A stretch of 64,000 nt of DNA from an uncultured Ruegeria sp. (GTDB lineage: Bacteria > Pseudomonadota > Alphaproteobacteria > Rhodobacterales > Rhodobacteraceae): positions 186,001 through 250,000 of the forward strand of contig NZ_CANMQQ010000001.1 in NCBI RefSeq assembly GCF_947500045.1, given 5' to 3'. Under the pieces are notes generated by a model. It worked only from the letters and a program-made list of their open reading frames with translations. It did not search any database and had not been told where the DNA came from. Position numbers and translations under genes: made by a program. Positions 1-8,888 of the stretch are shown here, in pieces (position 1 is the stretch's first letter; each line of letters starts with the position of its first letter).

Positions 1-2
1 TG

Positions 3-1166
3 TTCGTGATGGCGCTGACCATGCCGATCGCGTTCAACGCGTGGAGCGCGTTGTTGAACAACTTCGTGATCGAGGCCGCGAATTTCGATGGGGCGGATAT
101 CGGGTTGCTGCATACGGTGCGTGAGATACCGGGGTTTCTGGCCGTCGGCGTGATTGCGGTGATTATCTTCATCCGCGAGCAGGTTCTGGCCATGATCTCG
201 CTGGTGATGCTTGGCGCCGCGACTGCGGTGACGGCATGGTTTCCAAGCCTTGGTGGTTTGCTGTTTGTCACTTTGATCAGTTCAATCGGGTTCCACTACT
301 ACGAAACAGTAAACCAGTCTTTGCAGTTGCAATGGCTACCCAAGGACCGCGCGCCTCAAATTCTGGGCTGGTTGGTGGCGATGGGCTCTGCCGCTACGGC
401 TGTGGTCTATGGGCTGATTGTGCTGACTTGGGATCGGTTCGATCTGTCTTATAACTTCGTGTTTATGGCTGCGGGTGGCGTAACTGTGCTGCTTGCGTTG
501 TTTAGTCTAATCGCCTTTCCGCAGTTTGACTCACCAACACCGCAGACCAAGAAGATCGTACTGCGCAAACGCTATTGGTTATACTACGCCCTGCAATTCA
601 TGGCGGGCGCACGGCGACAGATATTCATTGTGTTCGCCGGTTTCATGATGGTCGAGAAATTCGGGTTCGAAGTACATGAACTCACCAGCCTCTATCTGAT
701 CAATCTAATGATCAACATGGCTGCCGCCCCGATGCTGGGCAAAGCAGTGGCCGTCTTCGGGGAACGCCGAACTCTGATCTTTGAATATACGGGCCTTGCT
801 ATCGTTTTTGCGGCTTATGGCGGCATCTATTGGTTTAGTTGGGGTGTATTGCTGGCAGCAATTCTCTATGTGATTGATCATGTTTTGTTTGCGCTGGCTT
901 TGGCCTTAAAGACCTACTTCCAGAAGATCGCGGATCCGGCGGATATCGCGCCAACGGCGGCAGTGGCCTTTACCATCAATCATATTGCTGCTGTGTTTCT
1001 GCCCGCGCTACTGGGGCTGCTTTGGGTGGTTTCACCGGGCGCCGTGTTTGGCCTAGCCACTTTGATGGCGATGGTGTCTTTGGGATTGTCTCTGTTAATC
1101 CCAAGGCATCCTGAACCGGGGAACGAAACGATCTTGTCCAAATACACCCCTGCACCTGCCGAGTAA
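3..1166 (+). CDS. MFS-type transporter, 5' end cut by window
   Basis: Integral membrane protein of about 388 visible residues with some ten to twelve hydrophobic segments and a charged central loop near residue 185, the arrangement of a major facilitator protein. The reading frame is open to the left window edge. The first in-frame start candidates (GTG at 6, ATG at 9) fall directly in transmembrane sequence, so the true start probably lies upstream of the window. The substrate cannot be told from the sequence. prmA follows 65 bp downstream on the same strand. The family call is inferred from hydropathy and general resemblance, without a diagnostic motif. Confidence 0.8.
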   Translation, partial: FVMALTMPIAFNAWSALLNNFVIEAANFDGADIGLLHTVREIPGFLAVGVIAVIIFIREQVLAMISLVMLGAATAVTAWFPSLGGLLFVTLISSIGFHYYETVNQSLQLQWLPKDRAPQILGWLVAMGSAATAVVYGLIVLTWDRFDLSYNFVFMAAGGVTVLLALFSLIAFPQFDSPTPQTKKIVLRKRYWLYYALQFMAGARRQIFIVFAGFMMVEKFGFEVHELTSLYLINLMINMAAAPMLGKAVAVFGERRTLIFEYTGLAIVFAAYGGIYWFSWGVLLAAILYVIDHVLFALALALKTYFQKIADPADIAPTAAVAFTINHIAAVFLPALLGLLWVVSPGAVFGLATLMAMVSLGLSLLIPRHPEPGNETILSKYTPAPAE

Positions 1167-1231
1167 TTGCCAGCGCTTGACCTTGTCGTCGCGCGCGCCT
1201 ACGCGCATGGGCAACAGAGACAGGAGTCCCC

Positions 1232-2110
1232 ATGCCCACATTCACCGCGTTGACGACATTGACCGGCAAATCCGCAGCCGAAGGATTGGGCGAGGCCATG
1301 GAGCGTTTGAACCCGGAACCCACGGGCGTCGGTGTGTTCGAGGTCGAAGACGGCTCGGGTCTTTGGGAGGTTGGGGGCTATTTCACCGAAGCCCCGGATG
1401 AAACAGCTTTGGCTGTGTTGGCGGCGGCGTTTGAAGCCAAGCCATTCGTGGTTTCGGAACTGCCCGAAACCGACTGGGTCGCACATGTACGACGCGAACT
1501 GGCCCCGGTCGAGGCAGGCCGGTTCTTTGTTCATGGCAGTCATGATGCGGATAAGGTGCCCGAAGGGCACATTCCGTTATTGATCGAGGCCGCGATGGCG
1601 TTTGGAACAGGTCATCACGGTACGACTTTGGGCTGCATTAAGGCATTGGACTATCTCCTTGACCAAGATTTTGCGGCTACAAAGGTCGCCGATATCGGCT
1701 GTGGTACCGCTGTGCTGGCGATGGCTGCAGCGCGGGTCTGGGATGGTGACATCATTGCCAGCGATATCGATGAAGTTGCCGTTGACGTGGCCGAGGCTAA
1801 CCTGAAGGCCAATGGCATGGCTGGCGCGGTTACCTGCGTTGAAGCTGCTGGTTTCGATCACCCGAAGCTGAAAGAACATGCGCCTTATGATCTGATATTT
1901 GCCAATATCCTCAAAGGACCACTTGTGGCTCTTTCACCAGAAATATCAGCGAATCTGCGTGCAGGTGGACAGGCAATCCTGTCCGGAATCCTCAATGAGC
2001 AGGCCGATGATGTGCTATCCATTTATCTCCAAAATGGCTTCAATCAGGTGCGCAGAGATGAGATTGGTGAGTGGACGACGCTAATCTTAAGCAAAGAGGG
2101 CGAAAGTTAG
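1232..2110 (+). CDS. prmA: Ribosomal protein L11 methyltransferase PrmA
   Basis: SAM-dependent trimethylation of ribosomal protein L11. The 292-residue protein has the normal length for the family. It shows the substrate-loop motif FGTGHHGTT at residues 124-132, SAM motif I DIGCGTAVLA at 154-163, the acidic motif ASDID near 176-180, and FANIL at 223-227 that lines the active site. The ATG at 1232 follows an AGGAG-type ribosome site. The gene sits between a transporter gene and a small membrane protein gene on the same strand. A cytoplasmic enzyme; L11 methylation is dispensable in E. coli. Confidence 0.95.
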   Translation: MPTFTALTTLTGKSAAEGLGEAMERLNPEPTGVGVFEVEDGSGLWEVGGYFTEAPDETALAVLAAAFEAKPFVVSELPETDWVAHVRRELAPVEAGRFFVHGSHDADKVPEGHIPLLIEAAMAFGTGHHGTTLGCIKALDYLLDQDFAATKVADIGCGTAVLAMAAARVWDGDIIASDIDEVAVDVAEANLKANGMAGAVTCVEAAGFDHPKLKEHAPYDLIFANILKGPLVALSPEISANLRAGGQAILSGILNEQADDVLSIYLQNGFNQVRRDEIGEWTTLILSKEGES

Positions 2111-2208
2111 GCTATTTACAGGAGTATTGTGGATTCCTGCCACGTTTTTGTCGCATTCTACTCTTACCGTCATTGGATGCAATCGGGGGCGGTTTGTTGG
2201 AGGCTGCC

Positions 2209-2553
2209 ATGACAGGAAAACAACTCGAATTTGATCAACGCGTCACGCGTTTGAGCAAAAAACACCAGAAACTCAGCCGTGGTTATCGGGCGACGATGCG
2301 ATCGGATGGTCTGGTGGTGATGAAGCCACAGCGTATGCGTTCGGCTATTCCAGCCAAGGTATTGTTGTTGTGTCTCGTAGGATTCTTTGGATTCAAAGCG
2401 TTCTTGCTGTCCCATCTGGGACCGTCTGCATATGATACGCGCGTGGAAAGTCTGAACCAAGGTACAGCGGTTGAACAAGCTGGTGCCTGGATCATGCAGT
2501 CTGATCCTGTGACTTCTTTCCTGTCGACCCAGTTGAACAAAGTCATGTTCTAG
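2209..2553 (+). CDS. Small single-pass membrane protein, unknown
   Basis: A 114-residue protein. The frame is open further upstream, but the ATG at 2209 has a GGAGG five bases before it (2199-2203) and was chosen for that reason. The N-terminal 50 residues are basic and hydrophilic (coil-like, rich in Lys, Arg and Gln), followed by one hydrophobic segment at about residues 48-68 and a soluble C-terminal tail. This suggests an inner-membrane protein with a cytoplasmic N-terminus. A strong terminator follows 26 bp after the stop. No family was recognised. Confidence 0.75.
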   Translation: MTGKQLEFDQRVTRLSKKHQKLSRGYRATMRSDGLVVMKPQRMRSAIPAKVLLLCLVGFFGFKAFLLSHLGPSAYDTRVESLNQGTAVEQAGAWIMQSDPVTSFLSTQLNKVMF

Positions 2554-2579
2554 GCTTGGCCTGAACGTCCTCCTGACTC

Positions 2580-2615
2580 AAAAACACCGCGTCCCTAGAG
2601 GCACGCGGTGTTTTT
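2580..2615. terminator. Bidirectional intrinsic terminator
   Basis: Perfect 13-bp stem (2580-2592 with 2603-2615) and a 10-base loop. The stem ends in A5 on the left and T5 on the right, so it can act in both directions. It ends the prmA-side transcript on the plus strand and the DUF1127 gene transcript on the minus strand. Confidence 0.9.
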
Positions 2616-2653
2616 GTGTTTTTGTTCGTCCCGTGAAGGGAATGACGGGGCGT

Positions 2654-2672
2654 ATTTGGCGTTGCGCCAAAT
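2654..2672 (-). other. Hairpin just after the DUF1127 gene stop
   Basis: Eight-base inverted repeat ATTTGGCG / CGCCAAAT with a 3-base loop, two bases past the stop codon of the minus-strand DUF1127 gene. There is no T-run on either side. It more likely protects the 3' end or pauses RNA polymerase ahead of the true terminator at 2580-2615. Confidence 0.45.
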
Positions 2673-2674
2673 TC

Positions 2675-2887
2675 TTATCGGTGAGCGTGGACGATTTGGT
2701 GGATGTCGCCACGGCACAAGCCGATATCAGCCAGTTCGCGATCGGTCAGATCGTTCAGCACGTTGCGGGTTACGCGGGCGTCATTCCACTCGGCAACGGT
2801 GCTCACGACCGATGCGAAAGTCGCGCCGATACGGCCGACGAGGCCGAATGAGCCAGTGGTGGTGCGGGTGGTATCTAGTGCAGCCAT
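2675..2887 (-). CDS. DUF1127 family small protein
   Basis: A 70-residue protein starting at an ATG (2887) preceded by AAGGAAA. The C-terminal part has the DUF1127 pattern: a basic/aromatic helix, then VLNDLTDRELADIGLCRGDI, where L-x-D-L-x-D-x-x-L-x-D-I/L-G-L-x-R is the hallmark. Members in related alphaproteobacteria have been linked to stress responses and to RNA or phosphate homeostasis, but this copy's role is not shown by the sequence. An 18-residue upstream extension is open but lacks a better ribosome site. Monocistronic and convergent with the prmA side. Confidence 0.85.
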   Translation of the reverse strand: MAALDTTRTTTGSFGLVGRIGATFASVVSTVAEWNDARVTRNVLNDLTDRELADIGLCRGDIHQIVHAHR

Positions 2888-3220
2888 ATCCTGTTTCCTT
2901 CTGGTTTGTGTTAAACTTTGATCTTGCGATCTGAGCGGCATTTAGTGATGTGTTTTGCTGCGTACAAGCGTAGAAATTGCATGTGTCCTATGCAATTTTT
3001 GCAAGCCTCGAAATCGCTAAAACCCCCTTAAATCATTGATTAAATTCTCTTCAGAAAGGCGTCGAAAATAGACCAGATGTTGTCGCATTTAGATCGCGAT
3101 GGGACAGGTGCGACATGATTGTCGGTTTTGATGTTTGCGCTGATTTCCTTGGTAAATGTTCACGCTTCGTGCTAGTTCGTAAGAAAAGAGCACACAAACC
3201 CGAGCAGGCCGAGACAAAAC
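2888..3220. other. Intergenic region between DUF1127 gene and ruvC
   Basis: 333 bp without a convincing gene, richer in A/T than its surroundings. It must hold the divergent promoters for the DUF1127 gene (minus) and ruvC (plus). The only site I can name is a LexA-like direct repeat at 3158-3172 (GTTC-N7-GTGC, one mismatch to the GTTC-N7-GTTC form used by alphaproteobacterial LexA). No clear -35/-10 pair stood out. Confidence 0.5.
3158..3172 (+). promoter_or_regulatory. Possible LexA-type operator before ruvC
   Basis: GTTCACGCTTCGTGC lies 49 bp upstream of the ruvC start. Alphaproteobacterial LexA usually binds GTTC-N7-GTTC, so one half-site carries a single mismatch. ruv genes are commonly SOS-controlled. 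The match is short and could be chance. Confidence 0.25.
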
Positions 3221-3718
3221 ATGCGAATTCTGGGCATTGATCCGGGGCTTAGAACCCTGGGATGGGGCGTCATCGAATCGCATGGCAGCCGTCTGAGCCA
3301 CGTTGCCAACGGATTATGCAAATCCGACGGGGACGATCTGGGTGAGCGGCTGCTGTCGCTACACAACCAGATTGTCGAGGTCATTGCCGAGCACCAGCCT
3401 GATCAGGCCGCTATTGAACAGACGTTCGTCAACAAGGATGGGGCGGGCACGTTAAAGCTGGGGCAGGCGCGCGGCGTCGCGCTGTTGACACTTGCACAGG
3501 CGGGTTTGCCGGTCGGAGAATACGCTCCGAACCGTGTCAAGAAAACTGTGGTTGGTGTAGGCCACGCCGAGAAGGAGCAGGTTCTGCATATGGTCAAGCT
3601 ACAACTGCCCGGTTGTTCCCCTAAGGGTGCGGACGCTGCGGATGCTTTGGCAATCGCAATTTGTCATTCCTACTATGGGACATCACCGCAGGCACGGTTG
3701 AAAGAGGTGCGCGCATGA
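3221..3718 (+). CDS. ruvC: Holliday junction resolvase RuvC
   Basis: Endonuclease that cuts Holliday junctions as a dimer together with RuvAB during recombination repair. The 165 residues match the usual length. All four catalytic acids are present at the E. coli positions: Asp7 in LGIDPG, Glu66 in AAIEQTF, and Asp138 and Asp141 in GADAADALA. The stop overlaps the ruvA start (ATGA at 3715-3718), so the two are translationally coupled. First gene of a long plus-strand run. Confidence 0.97.
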   Translation: MRILGIDPGLRTLGWGVIESHGSRLSHVANGLCKSDGDDLGERLLSLHNQIVEVIAEHQPDQAAIEQTFVNKDGAGTLKLGQARGVALLTLAQAGLPVGEYAPNRVKKTVVGVGHAEKEQVLHMVKLQLPGCSPKGADAADALAIAICHSYYGTSPQARLKEVRA

Positions 3719-4392
3719 TCGGCAAACTCACTGGGCGGTTGGATTACCGCGCGGCGGATCACGTGCTGATCGACGTGCGCGGGGTGGGGTATATCGTCTA
3801 TTGCTCGGACAGGACCATGGCAGCATTGCCTGGCGTAGGTGAGGCGGTGTCGATCTTCACTGACATGGTCGTCCGCGAAGACCTGATGCAATTATACGGG
3901 TTCCTGTCGCTGGTGGAAAAAGAATGGCACCGGCTGTTGTGCTCTGTGCAAGGCGTCGGGGCAAAGGTTTCTCTGGCAATTCTCAGCGCGCTGGGACCGG
4001 ATGGCGTTAGTCGAGCAATTGCCTTGGGTGATTGGGGTGCAGTCAAGGCTGCAAAAGGTGTGGGACCAAAGACCGCACAAAGGATTGTGCTTGATCTGAA
4101 AGACAAAGCCCCCGGAGTGATGGCCATGGGGGGCACCGTTACCGAAGCCGTGGACGGCCCGGCGCTTGAGCTAGTCGAAGCTGCCGAGCCCGCTGTTGCC
4201 TCGAAACGAGCGGCAATACCTGCATCTGGTTCCGCCGCCGCCTCGGCGGGGGCGTTGTCGGCGCTGGGTAATCTGGGCTATGGGCCGTCGGATGCGGCGT
4301 CGGCGGTGGCCGAGGCGGCAGCGACCCTACCGGATGCCGGAGAGGCCGATCTGATCCGCGCCGCGTTGAAACTGCTGGCCCCAAAAAGTTGA
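3715..4392 (+). CDS. ruvA: Holliday junction branch migration protein RuvA
   Basis: DNA-binding tetramer that loads RuvB helicase onto Holliday junctions. 225 residues starting at the ATG overlapping the ruvC stop. An N-terminal OB-fold ([11 protein letters not shown] start typical), two helix-hairpin-helix motifs ([17 protein letters not shown] and [15 protein letters not shown]) and a C-terminal RuvB-contact domain after an Ala-rich linker are visible. The linker is longer and more Ala/Gly-rich than in E. coli (about 203 residues). An upstream in-frame extension was rejected because it lies wholly within ruvC. Confidence 0.96.
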   Translation: MIGKLTGRLDYRAADHVLIDVRGVGYIVYCSDRTMAALPGVGEAVSIFTDMVVREDLMQLYGFLSLVEKEWHRLLCSVQGVGAKVSLAILSALGPDGVSRAIALGDWGAVKAAKGVGPKTAQRIVLDLKDKAPGVMAMGGTVTEAVDGPALELVEAAEPAVASKRAAIPASGSAAASAGALSALGNLGYGPSDAASAVAEAAATLPDAGEADLIRAALKLLAPKS

Positions 4393-4408
4393 GCGAAAGG
4401 GTAACTGA

Positions 4409-5428
4409 ATGGTAGATGCCGACCCCGCCCTGCGACCCGAACCGATGCCGGAAGACAATGACCGCGCCTTGCGCCCGCAGGGTCTGGATGAGTTCATCGG
4501 ACAGGCCGAGGCGCGTGCCAATCTGCGTATCTTTATCCAATCGGCGCGTCAGAGGGGCGAGGCAATGGATCATACCTTGTTTCATGGACCTCCGGGGCTG
4601 GGAAAGACCACTCTGGCCCAAATCATAGCGCGTGAATTGGGAGTAAATTTCCGCATGACCTCGGGGCCGGTGCTGGCAAAGGCGGGGGATCTGGCTGCGA
4701 TTCTGACCAACCTTGAGGCGCGGGATGTGCTGTTTATTGATGAGATTCACCGGCTGAACCCGGCGGTTGAAGAGGTTCTTTATCCTGCGATGGAGGATTT
4801 TGAGCTGGACCTGGTGATCGGTGAAGGCCCGGCGGCGCGGACGGTGCGGATCGAACTGCAGCCGTTTACGCTGGTCGGGGCCACCACGCGGATGGGGTTG
4901 TTGACGACCCCGTTGCGCGACCGGTTTGGCATTCCGACGCGGCTGCAGTTCTATACTGTCGAAGAATTGCACGAGATTGTCACCCGTAATGCCCGTAAGC
5001 TGGGCGCTCCTGCTGAGGATGAGGGCGCCCGTGAGATCGCGCGGCGGTCTCGCGGCACGCCGCGAATCGCAGGGCGGCTGCTGCGGCGGGTGGTGGATTT
5101 TGCCGTTGTCGAAGGTGATGGGCGGATCACCCGGGAATTGGCGGATGGCGCGTTGACCCGTTTGGGCGTGGACAAGCTGGGCCTGGACGGGGCCGACCGT
5201 CGGTATCTGAAGCTGATCGCCGAGAACTACGCCGGTGGTCCGGTAGGCATTGAGACGCTTTCGGCGGCTTTGTCCGAGAGTCGAGATTCGCTAGAAGAAG
5301 TGATCGAACCCTACCTGTTGCAGCAAGGTCTGATCCAGCGCACGCCGCGTGGACGGATGTTGGCGCAGAAAGCGTGGACGCATCTGGGGATGGCCGCCCC
5401 CAAGGGCCAGAACGATCTGTTTGGTTGA
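4409..5428 (+). CDS. ruvB: Holliday junction helicase RuvB
   Basis: AAA+ motor of the RuvAB branch-migration complex, 339 residues. Walker [10 protein letters not shown] at 60-68, Walker B LFIDEIH ending at 114, sensor 1 in VGATTRMG near 157-163 and an arginine-finger region LRDRFG near 169-174. A C-terminal winged helix ends near [15 protein letters not shown]. It follows ruvA by 16 bp with an AAAGGG ribosome site and is followed by a copy of a recurring 3'-end sequence (5451-5482). Confidence 0.97.
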   Translation: MVDADPALRPEPMPEDNDRALRPQGLDEFIGQAEARANLRIFIQSARQRGEAMDHTLFHGPPGLGKTTLAQIIARELGVNFRMTSGPVLAKAGDLAAILTNLEARDVLFIDEIHRLNPAVEEVLYPAMEDFELDLVIGEGPAARTVRIELQPFTLVGATTRMGLLTTPLRDRFGIPTRLQFYTVEELHEIVTRNARKLGAPAEDEGAREIARRSRGTPRIAGRLLRRVVDFAVVEGDGRITRELADGALTRLGVDKLGLDGADRRYLKLIAENYAGGPVGIETLSAALSESRDSLEEVIEPYLLQQGLIQRTPRGRMLAQKAWTHLGMAAPKGQNDLFG

Positions 5429-5450
5429 AGTTTCACGCTTTGGATTTTAT

Positions 5451-5482
5451 GCCTCCGGCGGCCGTATTTAGAACGAGAAGAA
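5451..5482 (+). repeat. Recurring 3'-end element, copy A
   Basis: Sequence GCCTCCGGCGGCCGTATTTA followed by an AGAAGAAG stretch, 22 bp after the ruvB stop and in the sense direction. It resembles copies at 50975, 60621 and (inverted) 60661 in having CTCC..GG, TATTT and a purine-rich ATGAAG/AGAAG end. It is the most divergent of the four. Confidence 0.4.
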
Positions 5483-5492
5483 GGGGCGGGAC

Positions 5493-6116
5493 GTGACACC
5501 GGACGAGATCGAGGCGCTGTTCACCCGTGAAAGCGGAGAATTCCTGTTTGCGCGCTGGGGGCGACCGATTGTACCGATCGTGTTCGGGGTCGAGGACGAG
5601 ACGCTGGCTACGGTCAATGGTGCGTTTGAGGCGGTTGTCGCGCTGGCCGGTCACAAAATGGCCGAGACCGACCCGGAACTGGGTGTCAATTGCATGGTCT
5701 TCTTCTTTCGCGACTGGCAGGAGCTTTTGGAGGTTCCCGATCTGGATCGCCTGATCCCGGAGCTGGCGCCGTTGGTTGAGCGGCTGGTTGCTGTTGACGC
5801 CAACCAGTACCGCATTTTCCGGTTTGAGGAAGATGGTGCCATACGTGCGGCTTTCGTGTTTCTGCGTATGGACAAGGAGATGTCCGAATTACCGGCGGAA
5901 ACTTTGGTGCTCAGTCAGGTGGCGCAAACCATCCTGCTGTGGTCCGATGCCGCCTTTCGCAACGCCTCGCCGTTGGCCATCGCAGGTGAGACGACGGTCC
6001 TGCGGCCCGATATCGCCGCCTTGATCCGGGCCGCATATGATCCGGTTCTGCCGGGTGCCGCACAGGATGCATCCCATGCGCTCCGTCTGTTTGCCAGGTT
6101 GGAGCTGCCGCAATGA
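5493..6116 (+). CDS. Conserved hypothetical protein between ruvB and ybgC
   Basis: A 207-residue soluble protein with a GTG start at 5493 after an AAGGGGCGGG stretch. I do not recognise a named family. No signal peptide or membrane segment is seen; it is acidic, with mixed alpha/beta character (hydrophobic strands GVNCMVFFF near 63-71 and AAFVFLRMD near 118-126). Its stop overlaps the ybgC start in ATGA (6113-6116), so it is translationally coupled to the tol-pal cluster while following the ruv genes by 64 bp. Confidence 0.75.
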   Translation: MTPDEIEALFTRESGEFLFARWGRPIVPIVFGVEDETLATVNGAFEAVVALAGHKMAETDPELGVNCMVFFFRDWQELLEVPDLDRLIPELAPLVERLVAVDANQYRIFRFEEDGAIRAAFVFLRMDKEMSELPAETLVLSQVAQTILLWSDAAFRNASPLAIAGETTVLRPDIAALIRAAYDPVLPGAAQDASHALRLFARLELPQ

Positions 6117-6496
6117 AACACCTCTTTCCGGTTCGTGTTTATTATGAGGACACTGACATGGGGGGTGTCGTCTATCATGCGAATTACTTGAAGTTCATTG
6201 AACGCGCGCGGTCTGACTGGGTGCGCAAACTAGGCAATGATCAGAACGTAATGAGAGAAGCAGGCATCGTCTGGGTGGTGCGGCGGATTGAGGCAGATTA
6301 TCTCGCCGCTGCAAGGTTTGAGGATGAGCTGGTGGTGGAAACCGAAATGACCTCAATCTCGGGCGCACGACTGACCATGTCTCAGCTGGTCAAACGTGGA
6401 GAGGCAGAGGTTTTTCGGGCAGAGGTGACCGCTGTCTGCATGAATAAACAGGGCAGGCCCGTGCGTCTTCCGGCAGAGATTCGCGCATTGATGTAA
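6113..6496 (+). CDS. ybgC: Tol-Pal associated acyl-CoA thioesterase YbgC
   Basis: Hot-dog fold thioesterase of 127 residues, normal length. The YbgC signature is seen at residues 6-28: RVYYEDTDMGGVVYHANYLK, with the catalytic Asp in DTD-x-GGVVYHANY. The family hydrolyses acyl-CoAs and sits in front of tolQ in most Proteobacteria, as here (tolQ begins 104 bp later). Probably cytoplasmic, acting in phospholipid or acyl-carrier metabolism linked to the envelope. Confidence 0.93.
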   Translation: MKHLFPVRVYYEDTDMGGVVYHANYLKFIERARSDWVRKLGNDQNVMREAGIVWVVRRIEADYLAAARFEDELVVETEMTSISGARLTMSQLVKRGEAEVFRAEVTAVCMNKQGRPVRLPAEIRALM

Positions 6497-6600
6497 CATT
6501 TTTACCCTCTGGGGTGGTTCTGTTGGCTTTTCACATCCATCTGCGTTAGCGTTTAGAAAATAAGGCCAAATGGTCATCAGGCAAAACAAAGAGCAGGTTC

Positions 6601-7296
6601 ATGGAAGCTGAAACGCTGGCGCTGGCGCAGGAGATCGATTTCTCCATGTGGGGGCTGTTTGCCCGCGCGACATTTATCGTCAAACTGGTGATGCTGATGC
6701 TGATCGCCGCATCGATCTGGTCGTGGGCGATCATTATTCAGAAGTTGATCAACTATCGGGCGGCGCGCGGCGAAGCGCAGGTGTTCGATGAAAGCTTCTG
6801 GTCGGGCAATCCTTTGGATGAATTGTTCGAACAGATTGGCACCCAACCGGATGGCAGTTCGGGAAAGATATTTGCGGCGGGCATGATCGAATGGCGACGC
6901 TCGCACCGTAATGATGGCGGGCTGATCGCGGGGGCGACCTCGCGGATCGATCGATCGATGGATGTGGCAATCGCGAAAGAGGCTGAGGGGCTGCAAAAAG
7001 GGTTGCCCATTCTGGCCACGGTTGGCTCAACAGCGCCCTTCATCGGCCTGTTCGGGACGGTCTGGGGCATCATGAACGCCTTCATCGAGATTGCCGAGCA
7101 GCAAAACACCAACCTTGCCGTTGTGGCCCCGGGTATTGCAGAGGCGCTGTTGGCTACTGGTCTGGGCCTGCTGGCCGCGATCCCGGCGGTAATTTTCTAT
7201 AACAAGCTCAGCGCTGACAGCGACCGGATCGTTGGCGGGTATGAGGCCTTTGCCGATGAATTTGCCACGATCTTGTCGCGGCAGTTGGATAGCTGA
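6601..7296 (+). CDS. tolQ: Tol-Pal system inner-membrane protein TolQ
   Basis: Proton-channel subunit of the Tol-Pal envelope constriction complex, homologous to ExbB and MotA. 231 residues with one membrane segment near 22-44 and two more near 138-160 and 175-195. The conserved stretch GSTAPFIGLFGTVWGIMNAF (141-160) is the TolQ/ExbB signature. It starts a tight tolQ-tolR-tolA-tolB run; tolR starts two bases after its stop. Confidence 0.96.
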   Translation: MEAETLALAQEIDFSMWGLFARATFIVKLVMLMLIAASIWSWAIIIQKLINYRAARGEAQVFDESFWSGNPLDELFEQIGTQPDGSSGKIFAAGMIEWRRSHRNDGGLIAGATSRIDRSMDVAIAKEAEGLQKGLPILATVGSTAPFIGLFGTVWGIMNAFIEIAEQQNTNLAVVAPGIAEALLATGLGLLAAIPAVIFYNKLSADSDRIVGGYEAFADEFATILSRQLDS

Positions 7297-7298
7297 GG

Positions 7299-7769
7299 AT
7301 GGGTGCGGCGGTTCAGCAGAGCTCGGGCGGGAACGGACGCAGGCGTGGACGGCGGCGTGGGCGTGCGCAGCCGATGGCTGAGATCAACGTAACGCCCTTT
7401 GTTGATGTCATGCTGGTGTTGCTGATCATATTCATGGTGGCCGCCCCGTTGCTGACCGTTGGCGTGCCCGTTGACCTGCCAAAGACGGCCGCCAGCGCAT
7501 TGCCCGGTGACAGCGAAGAACCTTTGACCGTAACGCTGACCGAAGATGGCCGGGTACAAATCCAGACAACCGATGTGCAGCGCGACGAGCTTATCGGCAA
7601 GCTGCGTGCGATTGCGGCTGAGCGCAGCAGCGACCGGGTATTTTTGCGCGCTGATGGGGCCATTCCCTATGCGCAGGTAATGCAGGTCATGGGCGCTTTG
7701 AATGCGGGTGGTTTTTCCAATGTGGGCCTTGTGACCGACACCGGCGGGCCGACGTTGGACGACGGGTGA
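7299..7769 (+). CDS. tolR: Tol-Pal system protein TolR
   Basis: Single-pass partner of TolQ with a periplasmic peptidoglycan-binding domain, homologous to ExbD. The core begins MAEINVTPFVDVMLVLLIIF, whose Asp in the membrane segment is the essential proton-path residue. The start at 7299 adds 25 residues of basic Arg/Gly-rich sequence. The internal ATG at 7374 would give the classical N-terminus, but 7299 lies just 2 bp after the tolQ stop. Total 156 residues by this start. Confidence 0.93.
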   Translation: MGAAVQQSSGGNGRRRGRRRGRAQPMAEINVTPFVDVMLVLLIIFMVAAPLLTVGVPVDLPKTAASALPGDSEEPLTVTLTEDGRVQIQTTDVQRDELIGKLRAIAAERSSDRVFLRADGAIPYAQVMQVMGALNAGGFSNVGLVTDTGGPTLDDG

Positions 7770-7784
7770 GAGTGAGGCTGCGCG

Positions 7785-8888
7785 GTGGATACCGGCACCA
7801 AGATTTCGGCAATTGCGCATGTCAGCCTGATCGGCTGGGCATTGTTTGGTGGCACCTTCCGGTCCGAGCCATTGCCGATGGCTGTGCAGGATGTCACGGT
7901 GATTTCGGCTGAGCAGTTTGCGGCAATGACCGCCCAGAGTGAGGCGCCCGAGGTGCCGACTGACCCGGCTGAATTGCAACAGCCCGCCGAGCCGGACGAA
8001 GTTGAAGCGCCAGACCCTGCACCAGAAGAAACACCCGAGCCTGAGCCTGTTGCCCAACCGGAACCCGAACCTGAGCCCGAGCAGGAACCCGAGACCGTGG
8101 AAATACAGCCCGAGCCTGAATTGATTGAACAACCCCCAACGCTTGAAGAGCCCGAGCCAGAGATAGCGGCGCTCCCCGTGCCTCCGGGCCCGGAGGCAGA
8201 ACCGAGCCCTGCGGATAAGATCGCGCCCGAACAGATCGCGCCGCCACCTCCCGAGGCTAAGCCGGATGATATCGAAACACCTCCGGTCTCACTTGATGAG
8301 GGGGCGGAAACCCAGCAGGAACAGCAGGATCAGACAGCACCTGAGGAAGCCGCGCCCGAAATCGTGACCGAGGCGGAAGAGGTCGTTGATCCGGCACCCC
8401 GAACCTCTCCACGCCCGCGCGTGCGGCCGAACCGCCCGACACCGCCGCCCGAGCCCGAGGTTGCCGAAACACCCGAACCTGCCCCGACAGAGCCCGCGCA
8501 GGACGATCAGGCGATCAACGACGCGCTTGCTGAGGCGCTGGGGAACGGGACCGAGCCCTCTGGTCCACCGCTGACGAGCGGAGAAAAGGATGCGATGCGT
8601 GTGGCTGTATCGCGCTGTTGGAACGTGGGTTCGCTGTCGACGGATGCGCTGGAAACTGTTGTTATCGTTGGGTTCTCGCTAACCAGGGATGGCAAAGTGG
8701 TTGGTGGCAGTCTGCAGCTGTTGGACAGCACAGGAGGCTCAGCCGCCTCGGCAAAACAGGCCTACGAGACCGCCAGACGCGCAGTTTTACGCTGTGGCGC
8801 AAAAGGATATGACCTGCCAGCTGACAAATACGATCAATGGCAGGATATTGAGATTACATTCAATCCCGAGAGGATGCGGATCAAATGA
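7785..8888 (+). CDS. tolA: TolA-like envelope-spanning protein
   Basis: Links the TolQR motor to TolB/Pal across the periplasm. 367 residues from a GTG start at 7785. One N-terminal membrane anchor (about residues 6-25), a long Pro/Glu-rich region (about 45-245) full of PEPEPE-type repeats, then a compact C-terminal domain (about 265-367) with Cys residues in SRCWNVG and LRCGAKG. The low-complexity segment is Pro/Glu rather than the Ala/Lys helix of E. coli TolA, as I expect for this group. The stop overlaps tolB in ATGA. Confidence 0.88.
   Translation: MDTGTKISAIAHVSLIGWALFGGTFRSEPLPMAVQDVTVISAEQFAAMTAQSEAPEVPTDPAELQQPAEPDEVEAPDPAPEETPEPEPVAQPEPEPEPEQEPETVEIQPEPELIEQPPTLEEPEPEIAALPVPPGPEAEPSPADKIAPEQIAPPPPEAKPDDIETPPVSLDEGAETQQEQQDQTAPEEAAPEIVTEAEEVVDPAPRTSPRPRVRPNRPTPPPEPEVAETPEPAPTEPAQDDQAINDALAEALGNGTEPSGPPLTSGEKDAMRVAVSRCWNVGSLSTDALETVVIVGFSLTRDGKVVGGSLQLLDSTGGSAASAKQAYETARRAVLRCGAKGYDLPADKYDQWQDIEITFNPERMRIK

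Noticed and set aside
4139..4972. Long minus-strand open frame across ruvA/ruvB (277 residues).
   Set aside because: It lies wholly inside two certain genes on the other strand, has low-complexity Arg/Pro/His composition and no ribosome site. It is a by-product of high-GC codon usage.
7197..8132. Minus-strand open frame of 311 residues across tolQ, tolR and tolA.
   Set aside because: It is antisense to three well-supported tol genes, and its composition mirrors their codons. No family features.
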